Origin: Musicola paradisiaca NCPPB 2511
GTDB lineage: Bacteria; Pseudomonadota; Gammaproteobacteria; Enterobacterales; Enterobacteriaceae
Length of the DNA: 64,000 nt
Reading direction: 5' to 3'
Assembly (NCBI RefSeq): GCF_000400505.1
Contig: NZ_CM001857.1
Coordinates: forward strand, 195,824 to 259,823
The stretch's first letter is position 1; the number at the start of each line of letters is the position of its first letter. The notes beneath the pieces were generated by a model. It did not search any database, had not been told where the DNA came from, and saw only the letters and a program-made list of their open reading frames with translations. The position numbers and the translations under genes are program-made. This document shows positions 19,766 through 31,236 of the stretch, piece after piece.

Positions 19766-20965
19766 GTGACTCCGACTATTATTACTCACATTAAATGTCT
19801 TATCACTAAACCGGACAGACATAATCTGGTTACAGTCATCGTCGATACCAATAAGGGCATTACTGGTTATGGCTGCGCGACCTTCCAGCAACGGCCTCTG
19901 GCAGTGAAAACGCTGATAGATGAATATTTATGCCCATTGCTGGTGGGAAAAGATGCAAACCATATCGAAGATCTCTGGCATTTGATGATGGTCAATGCCT
20001 ACTGGCGTAACGGGCCGGTTATCAACAATGCCATAGCGGGCATTGATATGGCTTTGTGGGATATTAAAGGCAAACTGGCTGATATGCCGTTGTATCAGCT
20101 GTTCGGAGGAAAATCCCGTGATGCCATTACCCTGTATACCCATGCGGCCAGCGAGACGTTGACGGGGTTGTTTGATGAGGTCGATCGCCACTACGCGGAC
20201 GGTTATCGGCATATTCGGTGCCAGCTGGGTTTTTATGGCGGGACGCCGGAGCAACTGCATTCCACGCGCCAGCCGACGCCCGGCGCCTATTACGATCAGG
20301 AGCAGTACATCGCCAATACGTTGTCCATGTTCCGGGCCTTACGGGAACGTTATGGCGACAAGTTTCATATTCTGCATGACGTGCACGAGCGATTATTTCC
20401 GTCTCAGGCCGTGCAGTTTGCCCAGGCGGTGGAAGGTTATCGACCTTACTTCATCGAGGATATTCTTCCTCCGGCACAGAACGGTTGGTTGGCTCAAATC
20501 CGTGCTCAAACATCGGTGCCGCTGGCGACAGGTGAGCTGTTTAACAATCCGGCGGAATGGCAGGATCTGGTGATCCATCGCCACATTGATTTCATCCGTT
20601 GCCATGTCTCTCAGATAGGCGGTATTTCTCCCGCATTGAAACTGGCGGCATTTTGCCAGAACTTTGGTATTCGGCTGGCATGGCATTGCCCACCGGATAT
20701 GACGCCAATTGGCGCGGCGGTGAACTTACATCTCAATATCCATCTGCATAATGCGGCGATTCAGGAATATATCGCTTATCCGGAAAACACCCGGCGGGTT
20801 TTCCCTGATTCGCCAATACCGGATAACGGGTATTTATATCCTATAGAAAAAGCCGGTATCGGCGTCGAAATGGCGGAGGATGTGGCGCAGGCGTTTCCCG
20901 TTGTTTATCGGCCGCACGAATGGACTCAAAGCCGCCTGCCGGATGGTTCGTTGCATACGCCATAG
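19766..20965 (+). CDS. Enolase-superfamily sugar-acid dehydratase (RspA/ManD-like)
   Basis: 399 residues from a GTG at 19766 with AGGAGA nine bases upstream; the frame extends further upstream but without family similarity. Mandelate-racemase/muconate-lactonizing fold: N-terminal cap ([29 protein letters not shown]), then barrel motifs [50 protein letters not shown] and [10 protein letters not shown]. It resembles E. coli RspA and mannonate/gluconate dehydratases of the ManD subgroup, many of which have low or no measurable activity. It is divergent from a PTS gene and convergent with a GntR regulator, suggesting an inducible sugar-acid function. Exact substrate unknown. Confidence 0.83.
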   Translation: MTPTIITHIKCLITKPDRHNLVTVIVDTNKGITGYGCATFQQRPLAVKTLIDEYLCPLLVGKDANHIEDLWHLMMVNAYWRNGPVINNAIAGIDMALWDIKGKLADMPLYQLFGGKSRDAITLYTHAASETLTGLFDEVDRHYADGYRHIRCQLGFYGGTPEQLHSTRQPTPGAYYDQEQYIANTLSMFRALRERYGDKFHILHDVHERLFPSQAVQFAQAVEGYRPYFIEDILPPAQNGWLAQIRAQTSVPLATGELFNNPAEWQDLVIHRHIDFIRCHVSQIGGISPALKLAAFCQNFGIRLAWHCPPDMTPIGAAVNLHLNIHLHNAAIQEYIAYPENTRRVFPDSPIPDNGYLYPIEKAGIGVEMAEDVAQAFPVVYRPHEWTQSRLPDGSLHTP

Positions 20966-20988
20966 TCTTTTTAGTCCCACCCGGTTTA

Positions 20989-21717
20989 TCAAGTCGACTG
21001 ACGGAAGGTCAGGTTGTCCTGATTGAAGGGAATCACGTAAGTGCAGGTGTAGTTGATGTCGATGATATCGCTGACTTCGTATACCCTCCCGTCTTTCAGC
21101 ATGCCGCGATTGAGAATGTGCATCGCGGCGATGCCTTTTTTACACCCCAGCAGTTCCGCCTGAGCCTGATTGACGGTGACGGCCTGATAATGGGTTAAAA
21201 AGTGAGAAATCTCATACCCCTTGCCCAGAATGTATTTTTGAATGGATTGCTCAGGTATACGCCTGGTCATATCGGCAAACAGGTCGGCAGGCATTCTGGA
21301 GACTTCGATCTGTACCTTCTGGTTCTCAACGTACCGTAACCGGCAAAACTCCCACAAAAAAACGGCATCGGAAATGCCGAACATCTGTTGCTCATCACGG
21401 GTAGGAAGACGCTTATGCAAACTGAGCAGACGAAAAGCGATCTGATGAAATTTCTTCTCGGTAACGGAGTTATAAACCAACGGATTGTTGCGGATGTCCG
21501 GATTAATGTAATTCCCTGCGCCCTGAACCAGACGAATCGCACCGATGCTGGCCAATTTTTCCAACGCTTTGCGGATGGTAAAACGCGATACGCCATATTC
21601 CTCCGCTAAGGTGCGCTCCGGTGGCAGTTTTTCTGACATTCGCTGTTCCGGCCGCAGTGCGGCGTGCTGGTAAATCTTGCTCAGTAGATCTTGTGCAATA
21701 AAGTCTTTCTTCTTCAT
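20989..21717 (-). CDS. GntR/HutC-family transcriptional regulator
   Basis: 242 residues from the ATG at 21717 (MKKKDFIAQDLLSKIYQ). The N-terminal winged helix has the helix-turn-helix RTLAEEYGVSRFTIRKALEKL followed by GAIRLVQGAGNYI; the C-terminal part (about 80-240) is a UTRA effector domain typical of the HutC subfamily. It probably controls the neighbouring dehydratase and PTS genes. It lies between the dehydratase (convergent, 23 bp apart) and argE (same strand, 89 bp upstream). Confidence 0.88.
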   Translation of the reverse strand: MKKKDFIAQDLLSKIYQHAALRPEQRMSEKLPPERTLAEEYGVSRFTIRKALEKLASIGAIRLVQGAGNYINPDIRNNPLVYNSVTEKKFHQIAFRLLSLHKRLPTRDEQQMFGISDAVFLWEFCRLRYVENQKVQIEVSRMPADLFADMTRRIPEQSIQKYILGKGYEISHFLTHYQAVTVNQAQAELLGCKKGIAAMHILNRGMLKDGRVYEVSDIIDINYTCTYVIPFNQDNLTFRQST

Positions 21718-21806
21718 CGTGATCGTGCGCCCGGTGAACGTGGCCGCCTGAGCGAGGCGGCGCTGTAAATGCGAACAAAGGATTACCGTTGACCGCAAGG
21801 GTATCA

Positions 21807-22955
21807 CTACCGACAAAAATGATGCACCAATTGGGTAATCAATGTGCGGGTCGGCTGGATGAACGACATATCCAGGAATTCATCCGGCTGATGCGCCTGA
21901 TTGATGGAGCCGGGGCCGAGCACCAGCGTCGGGCACAGCGTCTGGATAAAGGGCGCTTCGGTACAGTAGTTCACCACATCGGTCGGCTGCCCCAGCAGTT
22001 TTTCCACCACCTGCGCCAGTTCATGGTCGGCAGGGCATTCATAGCCTGGGATCGGCGGATGCAGCTCGCTGACGGTGAGACGGCCGGGCCAACGGTCACT
22101 GACCGGCGAGAGCGCTTCGGTGATCAGTCCGTTCAGATCGCTCAGCGTCATGCCCGGCAGCGGGCGGATATCCATGTGCAGATCGCAGCAGGCGCAGATG
22201 CGGTTAGCGGCGTCGCCGCCGTGGATATGGCCGAAATTCATGGTGGGGTGGGGAATATGGAACGCCGGGTTGTGGTAGCGCGTTTTAAGGTCGTCGCGCA
22301 GTACCATCAGGTGGGAGATGGCGTCGTGCATCACTTCGATGGCGTTGACGCCGCGGGACGGGTCGCTTGAGTGACCGGACTGCCCCTGAACGCGCACGGC
22401 ATTCGACATATGGCCCTTGTGGGCGCGGATCGGCTGTAGCGACGTCGGTTCGCCGATGATGGCGCAATCCGGGCGAATGCCGGTCGACTCGGAGAAGTAT
22501 TTGGCGCCCGCCATCGTCGTTTCTTCATCCGCCGTGGCCAGAATGTACAGCGGCCTGGTCAGTTTGTCGGCGTCAATATCCCGCAGCGCATCGAGAATAA
22601 AGGCGAAGAAGCCTTTCATGTCGGCGGTGCCGAGCCCGTAGAGCTTGTTGTCGTGTTCCGTCAGCGTGAACGGGTCGCGCGTCCAGCGGCCGTCGTCGAA
22701 CGGAACGGTATCGGTGTGGCCGGCCAGCAGCAACCCGCCGCTACCCTCGCCCAGACGCGCCAGCAGGTTGTATTTATTGTAGGTGCCCGGCACGGGCTGT
22801 ACGTCAACGTGAAAACCCAAATCGGCGAACCAACCTGCCAGCAGGTTGATTAAGGTTTCATTGCTCTGATCCAGCGCACGATCGGTGGCGCTGATGGACG
22901 GTGTGGCGATCAACGCCCGATAGAGCTCAATAAAAGGGGGTAAATTCATCTTCAC
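21807..22955 (-). CDS. argE: Acetylornithine deacetylase
   Basis: 382 residues (E. coli 383). M20 metallopeptidase fold with metal motif [13 protein letters not shown], the second cluster [13 protein letters not shown] and MDIRPLPGM. It removes the acetyl group of N2-acetylornithine to give ornithine in arginine synthesis. It is divergent from argCBH with 212 bp between, sharing two ARG boxes, as in E. coli. Confidence 0.98.
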   Translation of the reverse strand: MKMNLPPFIELYRALIATPSISATDRALDQSNETLINLLAGWFADLGFHVDVQPVPGTYNKYNLLARLGEGSGGLLLAGHTDTVPFDDGRWTRDPFTLTEHDNKLYGLGTADMKGFFAFILDALRDIDADKLTRPLYILATADEETTMAGAKYFSESTGIRPDCAIIGEPTSLQPIRAHKGHMSNAVRVQGQSGHSSDPSRGVNAIEVMHDAISHLMVLRDDLKTRYHNPAFHIPHPTMNFGHIHGGDAANRICACCDLHMDIRPLPGMTLSDLNGLITEALSPVSDRWPGRLTVSELHPPIPGYECPADHELAQVVEKLLGQPTDVVNYCTEAPFIQTLCPTLVLGPGSINQAHQPDEFLDMSFIQPTRTLITQLVHHFCR

Positions 22956-22980
22956 AGTTGACAGCCTCTGGTTAGGATAG

Positions 22981-23018
22981 TATCAATATTCATGCATTTA
23001 TTTTGAATAAAAATACAA
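22981..23018. promoter_or_regulatory. Two ARG boxes in the argE/argC operator
   Basis: Two adjacent 18-bp imperfect palindromes (tatcaatattcatgcatt, 22981-22998; ttttgaataaaaatacaa, 23001-23018) match the ArgR consensus with conserved ATTCAT / TGAAT halves. They lie between the argE and argC starts and nearly repeat the E. coli argECBH operator, so both directions should be repressed by ArgR with arginine. Confidence 0.88.
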
Positions 23019-23167
23019 TAATGTCGGGTGAAAGGAAATCGTAAGCTATAGCGGCGGGGCAAAATGCCGCATAATGCTTTTCCTGACCTTGTGGGTGAAC
23101 GGCGTGGCTGCGCTGGTGAGCCTGCTCCCTGTTCCACAAACATAAGCAATTTAAGGTATACGGATAC

Positions 23168-24172
23168 ATGCTGAATACGTTGATCGTGGGTGCAAGTGGC
23201 TATACCGGCGCTGAGCTGGCACTGTACCTGAACCGTCACCCGCAGATGAACATAACCGCTTTGGCGGTTTCCGCGCAAAGTGTAGATGCGGGAAAACGCA
23301 TTTCCGATCTGCATCCCCAATTAAAAGGCATCATTGAGCTGCCGGTGCAACCGCTGACCGACGTCGCGGAAGCCGCCAAAGGCGTCGACGTGGTGTTTCT
23401 GGCCACTGATCATAAAGTGAGTCACGACTTGGCGCCGCAGTTCCTGGCCGCCGGTTGTACGGTTTTTGACTTATCCGGTGCGTTTCGCGTGCAGGATGCG
23501 GAATTCTACAACCGTTACTACGGTTTCGAACATCAACATGCCGATCTGCTGTCGCAGGCGGTGTACGGTTTGGCGGAGTGGCAGGCGGACAATATCCGTC
23601 AGGCGCAGCTGATCGCCGTACCGGGCTGTTACCCCACGGCTTCCCAACTGGCCTTGAAACCGTTGGTGGAAGGCGGTTTGCTGAACCCTGAACAGTGGCC
23701 GGTCATCGACGCCACCAGCGGCGTGAGCGGCGCCGGCCGCAAGGCTTCCATGACCAACAGTTTCTGTGAAGTCAGCCTGCAACCCTACGGTATTTTCAAC
23801 CATCGTCATCACCCGGAAATCGCCACGCATCTGGGGATTCCGGTGATCTTCACGCCGCATCTGGGCAACTTCCCGCGCGGCATTCTGGCTACCATTACCT
23901 GCCGCCTACAACCGGGCGTGACCGCGCAGGACGTGGCGGAAGCCTATCACAACGCCTATCACGATAAACCGCTGGTGCGCCTGTATGAAAAAGGCGTTCC
24001 GGCGTTGAAATCCGTGGTGGGCTTGCCGTTCTGCGATATCGGCTTCGCGGTGCAGGGTGAACACCTGATCGTGGTCGCAGCCGAAGATAATTTGCTGAAA
24101 GGCGCGGCGGCCCAGGCGGTACAATGTATGAATATTCGTTTTGGTTTCCCGGAAACCCAATCTTTACTCTGA
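23168..24172 (+). CDS. argC: N-acetyl-gamma-glutamyl-phosphate reductase
   Basis: 334 residues. The N-terminal Rossmann motif [12 protein letters not shown] binds NADP; the catalytic Cys is in [13 protein letters not shown], and [12 protein letters not shown] and the His of NHRHHPEI are family hallmarks. It reduces N-acetylglutamyl phosphate to the semialdehyde. First gene of argCBH; argB starts 25 bp after its stop. Confidence 0.98.
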   Translation: MLNTLIVGASGYTGAELALYLNRHPQMNITALAVSAQSVDAGKRISDLHPQLKGIIELPVQPLTDVAEAAKGVDVVFLATDHKVSHDLAPQFLAAGCTVFDLSGAFRVQDAEFYNRYYGFEHQHADLLSQAVYGLAEWQADNIRQAQLIAVPGCYPTASQLALKPLVEGGLLNPEQWPVIDATSGVSGAGRKASMTNSFCEVSLQPYGIFNHRHHPEIATHLGIPVIFTPHLGNFPRGILATITCRLQPGVTAQDVAEAYHNAYHDKPLVRLYEKGVPALKSVVGLPFCDIGFAVQGEHLIVVAAEDNLLKGAAAQAVQCMNIRFGFPETQSLL

Positions 24173-24197
24173 TTCAATCCCTGAGGCGCAAAGACCC

Positions 24198-24971
24198 ATG
24201 AATCCGTTAATTATCAAACTCGGCGGTGTGTTACTGGATAGCGAAGAGGCGCTGGAGCGCCTGTTCACCGCGCTGGTGGAATATCGTCAGCAGCATCAGC
24301 GTCCGCTGGTGATCGTGCACGGCGGCGGTTGTCTGGTGGACGACCTGATGAAGAAACTCTCCCTGCCGGTGGTGAAGAAAAATGGTCTGCGCGTTACGCC
24401 GGCGGATCAAATCGACATCATTACCGGCGCGCTGGCGGGTTCCGCCAACAAAACCCTGCTGGCCTGGGCGATTCGCCATGATATCAACGCAGTAGGGCTG
24501 AGCCTGGCGGATGGCGGCAGCACCTCGGTAACGCAGTTGAGCGAAGAACTGGGCCATGTGGGTAAAGCCGAGGCCGGGTCGCCGGCGTTGATCAACACGT
24601 TGCTGGCGGCAGGCTACCTGCCGGTGGTCAGCTCCATCGGCATTACCGCCGAGGGCGAACTGATGAACGTTAACGCTGATCAGGCCGCGACTGCACTGGC
24701 GCAAACGCTGGGCGCCGATTTGATTCTGCTGTCCGATGTCAGTGGGATTCTGGACGGTAAAGGGCAGCGCATCGCCGAAATGACCGCAGAGAAAGCGGAA
24801 GCGCTGATAGCACAAGGCATCATCACCGATGGCATGATTGTCAAAGTGAATGCCGCGCTGGACGCCGCTCGCGCGCTGGGTCGTCCGGTGGATATCGCCA
24901 GCTGGCGCCATGCCGATCAACTCCCGGCGCTGTTCAATGGCGTGCCGATAGGCACCCGCATTCTGGCTTGA
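24198..24971 (+). CDS. argB: Acetylglutamate kinase
   Basis: 257 residues from the ATG at 24198 ([20 protein letters not shown]); an earlier in-frame ATG lies inside argC and is not used in the family. Amino-acid kinase fold with KLGG, VHGGG and the substrate loop [11 protein letters not shown]; the Lys of [13 protein letters not shown] is conserved. It phosphorylates N-acetylglutamate, the second step of arginine synthesis. Second gene of the argCBH operon. Confidence 0.98.
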   Translation: MNPLIIKLGGVLLDSEEALERLFTALVEYRQQHQRPLVIVHGGGCLVDDLMKKLSLPVVKKNGLRVTPADQIDIITGALAGSANKTLLAWAIRHDINAVGLSLADGGSTSVTQLSEELGHVGKAEAGSPALINTLLAAGYLPVVSSIGITAEGELMNVNADQAATALAQTLGADLILLSDVSGILDGKGQRIAEMTAEKAEALIAQGIITDGMIVKVNAALDAARALGRPVDIASWRHADQLPALFNGVPIGTRILA

Positions 24972-25083
24972 TCGCCCGTCATCGTGAGTGTTTCCGCCAC
25001 CGGGCGGAAAGATGCGCAACATATTATCGGCGGGCCGTCGGGAACAAGGCCCGCCATCATCAGAGATACCAGGAGTTTACGTT

Positions 25084-26457
25084 ATGGCTTTGTGGGGCGG
25101 ACGGTTCACGCAGGCAGCGGATCAGCGTTTCAAACAGTTTAATGACTCACTGCGGTTCGATTACCGTCTGGCGGAGCAGGACATCGTCGGCTCCATTGGC
25201 TGGTCGAAAGCGCTGGTGACGGTCAACGTGTTGACCGTGCAGGAACAACAGCAACTGGAGCAGGCGCTCAACACGCTGCTGGTAGAGGTGCAGGCTGACC
25301 CGCAGGCGATTTTGCACAGTGATGCCGAAGATATTCACAGTTGGGTCGAGCAGCGGTTGATCGAGAAGGTCGGTGATTTAGGCAAGAAACTGCATACCGG
25401 GCGCAGCCGCAATGATCAGGTCGCCACCGATCTGAAACTGTGGTGCAAAGCGCAGGTCGGTGAAATGGTGCAGGCCGTCCGCCATCTGCGCGCGGCGCTG
25501 GTGGCCACCGCCGAAGTCAATCAGGACGCTGTCATGCCGGGGTATACCCATCTGCAGCGCGCCCAGCCGGTGACGTTCGCCCACTGGTGTCTGGCTTACC
25601 ACGAAATGTTGGTGCGTGATGAAAGTCGTCTGGAAGACACGCTGAAACGCCTGGACGTCAGCCCGCTGGGCTGCGGCGCGCTGGCGGGCACCGCTTATCC
25701 TATTGACCGCGAGCAGTTGGCGGGCTGGCTGGGGTTCGCTTCCGCCACCCGCAACAGCCTGGACACCGTTTCCGATCGCGACCATGTGCTGGAACTGTTG
25801 TCCGATGCTTCTATCGGTATGGTGCACCTGTCCCGGTTTGCGGAAGATTTGATTTTCTTCAACAGCGGGGAATCCGCGTTTGTGGAGCTGTCTGATCGCG
25901 TGACATCCGGCTCGTCGCTGATGCCGCAGAAGAAAAACCCGGATGCGCTGGAACTGATTCGCGGCAAGTGCGGCCGCGTGCAGGGCGCGCTGGCGGGTAT
26001 GCTGGTGACGCTGAAAGGTCTGCCGCTGGCCTACAACAAAGACATGCAGGAAGACAAAGAAGGGTTGTTCGACGCGCTGGATACCTGGCATGACTGCCTG
26101 TTGATGGCGGCGCTGGTGCTGGAAGGTATTCAGGTGAAACGCCCACGTTGTCAAGAAGCCGCCGAGCAGGGCTACGCCAACGCCACCGAATTGGCGGACT
26201 ATCTGGTTTCCAAAGGGGTGCCGTTCCGCGAAGCGCATCACATCGTGGGCGAAGCGGTGGTGGAAGCCATTCGTCAGGGCAAGGCACTGGAAGCGTTGCC
26301 GTTGTCCGAATTGCAGAAGTTCAGCGCGGTGATTGGGGACGACGTCTATCCGTGTTTGTCGCTGCAATCCTGTCTGGAAAAACGTGCTGCACAGGGCGGC
26401 GTCTCGCCGCAACAGGTGGCGCGCGCCATCGCCGAAGCGAAACAGCGTCTGGCCTGA
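25084..26457 (+). CDS. argH: Argininosuccinate lyase
   Basis: 457 residues from the ATG at 25084 ([10 protein letters not shown]), preceded by AGGAG. Fumarase/aspartase superfamily: signature [12 protein letters not shown], with [12 protein letters not shown] and [11 protein letters not shown] forming the rest of the active site. It splits argininosuccinate into arginine and fumarate. Last gene of argCBH; 112 bp separate it from argB. In E. coli oxyR follows; here ppiC follows, a synteny break. Confidence 0.98.
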   Translation: MALWGGRFTQAADQRFKQFNDSLRFDYRLAEQDIVGSIGWSKALVTVNVLTVQEQQQLEQALNTLLVEVQADPQAILHSDAEDIHSWVEQRLIEKVGDLGKKLHTGRSRNDQVATDLKLWCKAQVGEMVQAVRHLRAALVATAEVNQDAVMPGYTHLQRAQPVTFAHWCLAYHEMLVRDESRLEDTLKRLDVSPLGCGALAGTAYPIDREQLAGWLGFASATRNSLDTVSDRDHVLELLSDASIGMVHLSRFAEDLIFFNSGESAFVELSDRVTSGSSLMPQKKNPDALELIRGKCGRVQGALAGMLVTLKGLPLAYNKDMQEDKEGLFDALDTWHDCLLMAALVLEGIQVKRPRCQEAAEQGYANATELADYLVSKGVPFREAHHIVGEAVVEAIRQGKALEALPLSELQKFSAVIGDDVYPCLSLQSCLEKRAAQGGVSPQQVARAIAEAKQRLA

Positions 26458-26614
26458 TGCCGAGTCCGGCGGCGATAGGGCTCGCTGCCGCGACGGCGGG
26501 ATAACCGTAGCCGTCGAAACGGTTATGCTGTTTTACCGAACTTTCGGGATGTGGCACCCTTTGGGGAACCTCATCCCGATGTTTTTTGGCCCGGACGGGG
26601 TTCGGCGAGGTGGC

Positions 26615-26896
26615 TCAGTTCCGGTATAGCACCTTGATCAGATGGTAGCCGAACTGGGTTTTTACCGGCCCGAACGGTTTCAGCAGTTCACAGGAGAACA
26701 CCGCTTTATCGAAGGCCGGCACCATATCCCCTTTGCGAAATTCCCCCAGATCGCCGCCGTTCCGCCTGGATGGGCAAGTCGAGTGCTTTTGCGCCAGTTG
26801 TTGAAAGTCTGCGCCTTGTTCCAGTTGCGCCAGCAGGTCGTGAGCCTGTTGTTCCGTATCTACCAGAATATGCAATGCTGCAGCGGTCGTTGCCAT
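26615..26896 (-). CDS. ppiC: Peptidyl-prolyl cis-trans isomerase C (parvulin)
   Basis: 93 residues, a single parvulin domain with no signal peptide: [45 protein letters not shown] and [14 protein letters not shown] are diagnostic. It is a cytosolic prolyl isomerase. Divergent from rep across 172 bp, as in E. coli. Confidence 0.97.
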   Translation of the reverse strand: MATTAAALHILVDTEQQAHDLLAQLEQGADFQQLAQKHSTCPSRRNGGDLGEFRKGDMVPAFDKAVFSCELLKPFGPVKTQFGYHLIKVLYRN

Positions 26897-27068
26897 CGAT
26901 CATCTCCATAAATGGGAAAAATGGCCCGCAGTGTAACACAGCGCTGTCGGAGACAAATGAGAGTGCGCTGTGGATTCCAGCTCGCCGCCGCCAGCTTGCG
27001 TAATAGCGGGACAGCGCTCTGAGTTTTGCTACAATCCTCTTCCGTTTGATCAATGAGCAGGATACGTC

Positions 27069-29093
27069 ATGCGTCTGAATGCCAGCCAACAACATGCCGT
27101 CGAGTCGGTTTCCGGTCCCTGTCTGGTTTTGGCTGGGGCCGGCTCCGGTAAAACCCGCGTCATTACCCAAAAAATCGCCTATCTGATTCGCACCTGCGGC
27201 TATCAGGCGCGGCACATCGCCGCCGTGACGTTTACCAACAAGGCGGCCCGCGAAATGAAGGAGCGCGTTGCGCAGACGCTGGGGCGCAAGGAAACGCGCG
27301 GGCTGATGATCGCCACTTTCCACACGCTGGGACTGGAGATTATTAAACGCGAGTATCTGGCGCTGGGAATGAAATCCAACTTTTCCCTGTTCGACGATCA
27401 GGATCAGTTGGCGCTGCTGAAAGAGCTCACCGAACAATGGCTGCAAAACGATAAAGATTTGTTGCAGCAGCTGATTTCCGCCATTTCCAACTGGAAGAAC
27501 GATCTGATGGGGCCGGAGCAGGCGATGGGGATGGCGCGTTCGGAACGCGACCGCCTATTTGCTCACTGCTACCGCCTGTATGACGACCATTTGCGTGCCT
27601 GCAATGTGCTCGACTTTGATGACCTGATTCTGCTGCCGACGCTACTGTTTCTACGGGACGAGCCGGCGCGTGAGCGCTGGCAGCAGCGTATTCGTTATCT
27701 GCTGGTGGACGAATATCAGGATACCAACACCAGTCAATATGAACTGGTGAAAATGCTGGTGGGCGCGCGGGCGCGTTTTACCGTGGTGGGCGACGACGAT
27801 CAGTCGATTTACTCTTGGCGCGGCGCTCGCCCGCAAAACCTGTCGCTGCTCCAGCAGGATTTCCCTGCATTGCAGGTTATCAAGCTGGAGCAGAATTATC
27901 GCTCCTCCGGCCGTATCCTCAAGGCGGCCAACATTCTGATCGCCAATAATCCGCATGTGTTTGAAAAGCGGCTTTATTCGGAGCTGGGGTACGGCACCGA
28001 GCTGAAGATCATCACCGCCAATAATGAAGATGATGAGGCCGAGCGCGTAGTCGGGGAGCTGATCGCTCATCACTTCATCAACAAAACCCAGTACGGCGAT
28101 TACGCCATCTTGTATCGCGGGAATCATCAATCGCGCCTGTTTGAAAAAGTGCTGATGCAAAACCGTATTCCGTATCGCATTTCCGGCGGAACGTCGTTCT
28201 TTTCCCGGCCAGAAATCAAAGATTTGCTGGCTTACTTGCGGGTGTTGACCAACCCGGACGACGACAGCGCCTTTCTGCGTGTCGTGAATACGCCGAAGCG
28301 GGAAATTGGCCCCGCCACGTTGCAAAAACTGGGGGAGTGGGCCCGGCAGCGTAACCGGGGATTATTTAGCGCCAGCTTCGACGTAGGGCTGTCCCAAACG
28401 CTGAGCGGCCGTGGTCTGGAGTCGTTGCAGCGTTTTACCCGCTGGATGGACGACATCGCGCGTCTGGCGGAGCGTGAACCGGTGAAGGCGGTGCGCGATC
28501 TGCTCCACGGGCTGGATTACGAAAGCTGGTTGTATGAAACCTCCACCAGCCCCAAGGCGGCGGAAATGCGGATGAAGAACGTCAACCAGCTGTTTACCTG
28601 GATGACGGAAATGCTGGAGGGCAGCGATCTGGATGAGCCGATGCCCCTGACGCAGGTGGTGACGCGCTTTACCTTGCGCGACATGATGGAGCGCAACGAG
28701 AGTGAGGAAGAATTGGATCAGGTGCAGTTGATGACGTTGCACGCATCGAAAGGTCTCGAGTTTCCTTACGTGTATCTGGTCGGTATGGAGGAAGGGCTGT
28801 TGCCGCATCAGACCAGCATTGATGAGGATAATGTCGACGAAGAACGTCGGCTGGCGTATGTCGGCATTACCCGAGCACAGAAGGCGCTGACGTTTACTCT
28901 GTGTCGTGAACGTCGGCAATACGGCGAGCTGGTGCGTCCGGAGCCGAGCCGTTTTCTGTTGGAACTGCCGCAGGACGATGTGGTGTGGGAAAGCGGTCGC
29001 CGCGAGGTTTCGCCGCAGGAGCGGATGCAGAAGGGGCAAAACCACCTGGCCAACCTGCGGGCGCAATTAGCCAAAGCCAGAGATAAACCATAG
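27069..29093 (+). CDS. rep: ATP-dependent DNA helicase Rep
   Basis: 674 residues (E. coli 673). Superfamily 1 helicase with Walker [11 protein letters not shown], motif [10 protein letters not shown], motif [15 protein letters not shown], motif IV QNYRSS, motif [22 protein letters not shown] and motif [10 protein letters not shown]. It unwinds 3'-5', clears proteins ahead of the replication fork and works with DnaB and PriC in restart. In E. coli gppA follows; here a secreted polygalacturonase gene is inserted between them. Confidence 0.98.
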   Translation: MRLNASQQHAVESVSGPCLVLAGAGSGKTRVITQKIAYLIRTCGYQARHIAAVTFTNKAAREMKERVAQTLGRKETRGLMIATFHTLGLEIIKREYLALGMKSNFSLFDDQDQLALLKELTEQWLQNDKDLLQQLISAISNWKNDLMGPEQAMGMARSERDRLFAHCYRLYDDHLRACNVLDFDDLILLPTLLFLRDEPARERWQQRIRYLLVDEYQDTNTSQYELVKMLVGARARFTVVGDDDQSIYSWRGARPQNLSLLQQDFPALQVIKLEQNYRSSGRILKAANILIANNPHVFEKRLYSELGYGTELKIITANNEDDEAERVVGELIAHHFINKTQYGDYAILYRGNHQSRLFEKVLMQNRIPYRISGGTSFFSRPEIKDLLAYLRVLTNPDDDSAFLRVVNTPKREIGPATLQKLGEWARQRNRGLFSASFDVGLSQTLSGRGLESLQRFTRWMDDIARLAEREPVKAVRDLLHGLDYESWLYETSTSPKAAEMRMKNVNQLFTWMTEMLEGSDLDEPMPLTQVVTRFTLRDMMERNESEEELDQVQLMTLHASKGLEFPYVYLVGMEEGLLPHQTSIDEDNVDEERRLAYVGITRAQKALTFTLCRERRQYGELVRPEPSRFLLELPQDDVVWESGRREVSPQERMQKGQNHLANLRAQLAKARDKP

Positions 29094-29285
29094 TCGCTGC
29101 CATGCCGTGCGACAGCGCCGTTGGCGTGGGCCTCTGCCGTATAAGAACCGTCGAACCTTTCCATGTTGTCCTGAAATCGACAGATACACCGCCCCCCTCT
29201 TCACGGCGATCGCGGCGTTGGGGACGGAGACACGAGCGCGCGAGGCTGCCGGCTCAGGCCCGCCGGCAGGGTGGATACGAGAACG

Positions 29286-31103
29286 TCAGGGCGTCACGGT
29301 TTTGCCATCTACGCTGACGTTTTTCACCGCGCCGAAGTTCCACGGCGTGTTGCCGCTTTGTAGATGGGTGAAGGTGAGATGAGTGAACTGGCTGTCGGCC
29401 AAGTCGCTGATGGCGACTGGCATGACGTTGTCCAGTTTCATGTTGCTGAAGTTCAGCTGGCTGTGCCAGATGCCGTTTTTGCTGTCGCCGGTGATATCAA
29501 TGGATGGGCTCTTGCCGGTCGAATTCTGTACCGTCACGTTTTTCACCATGAAGTTGTAGAAACGTGCCGACGTGGCGGCTGGCGTGTAGTCGGTGGTGCT
29601 GTTGGCGTCGCTATAACTTAACGTCACGATAACGGCCTGTTTCGCCAGATTTTTCATGGCGTTATTACGGAAGGTAATGTTATGAGCGCCGCCGCCGATG
29701 CTGGTCGCGCTTTTTGCGCGCAAACCGATATCGGTCTGATTCATGACGTTGTTTTCCGCCAGGACATCTGCGATACCAGCCCCGGTGTGGCTACCCAGTA
29801 CAACCGCGCCATGGCCATGAATAAAGGCGTTGTTGAACAGCCATGAGGTTTGCGTCGCTTCCTGATGTTCCGCTGATTTCCCCATTCCGGCTGCAAAGTT
29901 GATGCAGTCGTCCCCGGTGTCAAACACACTGTTAAACACCATAGTGTCTTGGCTGTTGCCGAACTCGATACCGTCGCCGTTGTTGGCGTCGTAAGTGTGG
30001 TGGGTGACGCCATTAACCACCACATGTTGGTTTTCCAGAAACATCATGCCGTGGAAGGCCGGGTTGCGAATGGTGATGTCGGCAAGATAGACGTTCTTCA
30101 CGCCGCGCAGCGTAATCAGGCTGGAGCGGGCCTGGCCATAGGCAGTTTTAGCGTCCAGGCCGTCGGCAATGGCGGCAGCCACCTGACTGCTGGCCAGTAT
30201 GCCGTCCTTGCCGACTTTGCTGTTGTTGCTTTTCACGTAATGGGGAATCACCGCTCCGGTTTCATCCTTAGCCTCCGTGGCGGTATCGCGCTTCCAGCCG
30301 TTACCGTCGATAACGCCTTTCCCTATGATACGAATGTTTTGAAAGGTGCCGACGGTGGAATGGTGTTTATCGATGGCGTTCAGCAGCGATGCCGGGCGCA
30401 TCTGGGATGAATAGCTGTAAATCTGATAGGCTGCGGGGTAATCCGCCGCGTTTTCTGAACCCAGCAGCGTGGCGCCTTCCATCAGATTCAGGGTCATGTC
30501 GCTTTTCAGCCACAACGCGCCGGTCTTAAATACGCCTGCCGGTATGTCGATACGACAGCCGGTGTTACATGCGTTGATGGCGTTCTGAATGGCAGTGGTA
30601 TTGAGTGTCGTGCCGTCGCCTTTGGCGCCGTAGTGCGTGATGTTGATTATCTGCGGCGGTGCGGCGGTTTTCGCCACGACAGCGTTGCTATCTGCGGACA
30701 CTGTGCCGTCGGCATAGACCGTGCGGACGGTGAAGCGGTATTCCGTGTCAGCTTTCAATCCTTCGATACGGGCGTTCTGCAGCACGATTTTATGATGGAA
30801 ACTACGGGTATCCGCACGGTAAAACGCTGTGATGTAAGGCTGTGCTGGCGAGTATTTGTCGGCGATTTGGCTAGCCAGCCCGACGAGCCGGCCATTCTGG
30901 TAAACCTGATAGTCGGTAATTGCGGCGGTATCTTCCGGAGCGTCCCACACCAATACAACGCTGTGATCGTCGTAAGCCAGCGTGGGAACCTGTAGTTTTT
31001 GCGGTGCCTGCCGGGACGCCGCCAGAGTCGGCGGCGCTAGCAGTAGAAGCGGGATCAACGTTGCCAGACAGAACGTATTCCGGGGTAGTGAGGGTGTACT
31101 CAT
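29286..31103 (-). CDS. Secreted exo-poly-alpha-galacturonosidase (GH28, PehX/PehN type)
   Basis: 605 residues. Signal peptide (FCLATLIPLLLLAPPTLAA), then a fibronectin type III domain (about 35-150: LQVPTLAYDDHSVVLVWDAPEDTAAITDYQVYQNG), then a right-handed parallel beta-helix of glycoside hydrolase family 28. Catalytic elements: NSQDT, FDTGDDCINF (Asp pair), HGHGAVVLGSHTGAG (His) and GLRAKS in place of the RIK signature. Such enzymes release digalacturonate or galacturonate from pectin ends and are secreted by the Out system in Dickeya. It resembles Dickeya PehX and the related PehN; I cannot tell which. A KdgR-like site lies upstream. Between rep and gppA it is an insertion relative to E. 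coli. Confidence 0.88.
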   Translation of the reverse strand: MSTPSLPRNTFCLATLIPLLLLAPPTLAASRQAPQKLQVPTLAYDDHSVVLVWDAPEDTAAITDYQVYQNGRLVGLASQIADKYSPAQPYITAFYRADTRSFHHKIVLQNARIEGLKADTEYRFTVRTVYADGTVSADSNAVVAKTAAPPQIINITHYGAKGDGTTLNTTAIQNAINACNTGCRIDIPAGVFKTGALWLKSDMTLNLMEGATLLGSENAADYPAAYQIYSYSSQMRPASLLNAIDKHHSTVGTFQNIRIIGKGVIDGNGWKRDTATEAKDETGAVIPHYVKSNNSKVGKDGILASSQVAAAIADGLDAKTAYGQARSSLITLRGVKNVYLADITIRNPAFHGMMFLENQHVVVNGVTHHTYDANNGDGIEFGNSQDTMVFNSVFDTGDDCINFAAGMGKSAEHQEATQTSWLFNNAFIHGHGAVVLGSHTGAGIADVLAENNVMNQTDIGLRAKSATSIGGGAHNITFRNNAMKNLAKQAVIVTLSYSDANSTTDYTPAATSARFYNFMVKNVTVQNSTGKSPSIDITGDSKNGIWHSQLNFSNMKLDNVMPVAISDLADSQFTHLTFTHLQSGNTPWNFGAVKNVSVDGKTVTP

Positions 31104-31150
31104 CCTGGTTCCTTTTACGTAATTGGGGAGAACAATGGATCAAAACGAAC

Positions 31151-31173
31151 AAATTCAAAATGTCGTTTTATAA
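31151..31173. promoter_or_regulatory. Possible KdgR box before the exo-polygalacturonase gene
   Basis: About 50 bp upstream of the start, the stretch centred on aaaatgtcgttttat resembles the KdgR operator of pectinolysis genes (AAA-rich half, then TGTTTTAT-like half). The left half matches imperfectly. Repression by KdgR with release by pectin breakdown products would fit the gene. Confidence 0.45.
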
Positions 31174-31236
31174 AAATACATCCAGGGTTTTGAGAAGGCC
31201 CCGAAAGCGATCACATATCAGCAAAAGGCGTGGTTG

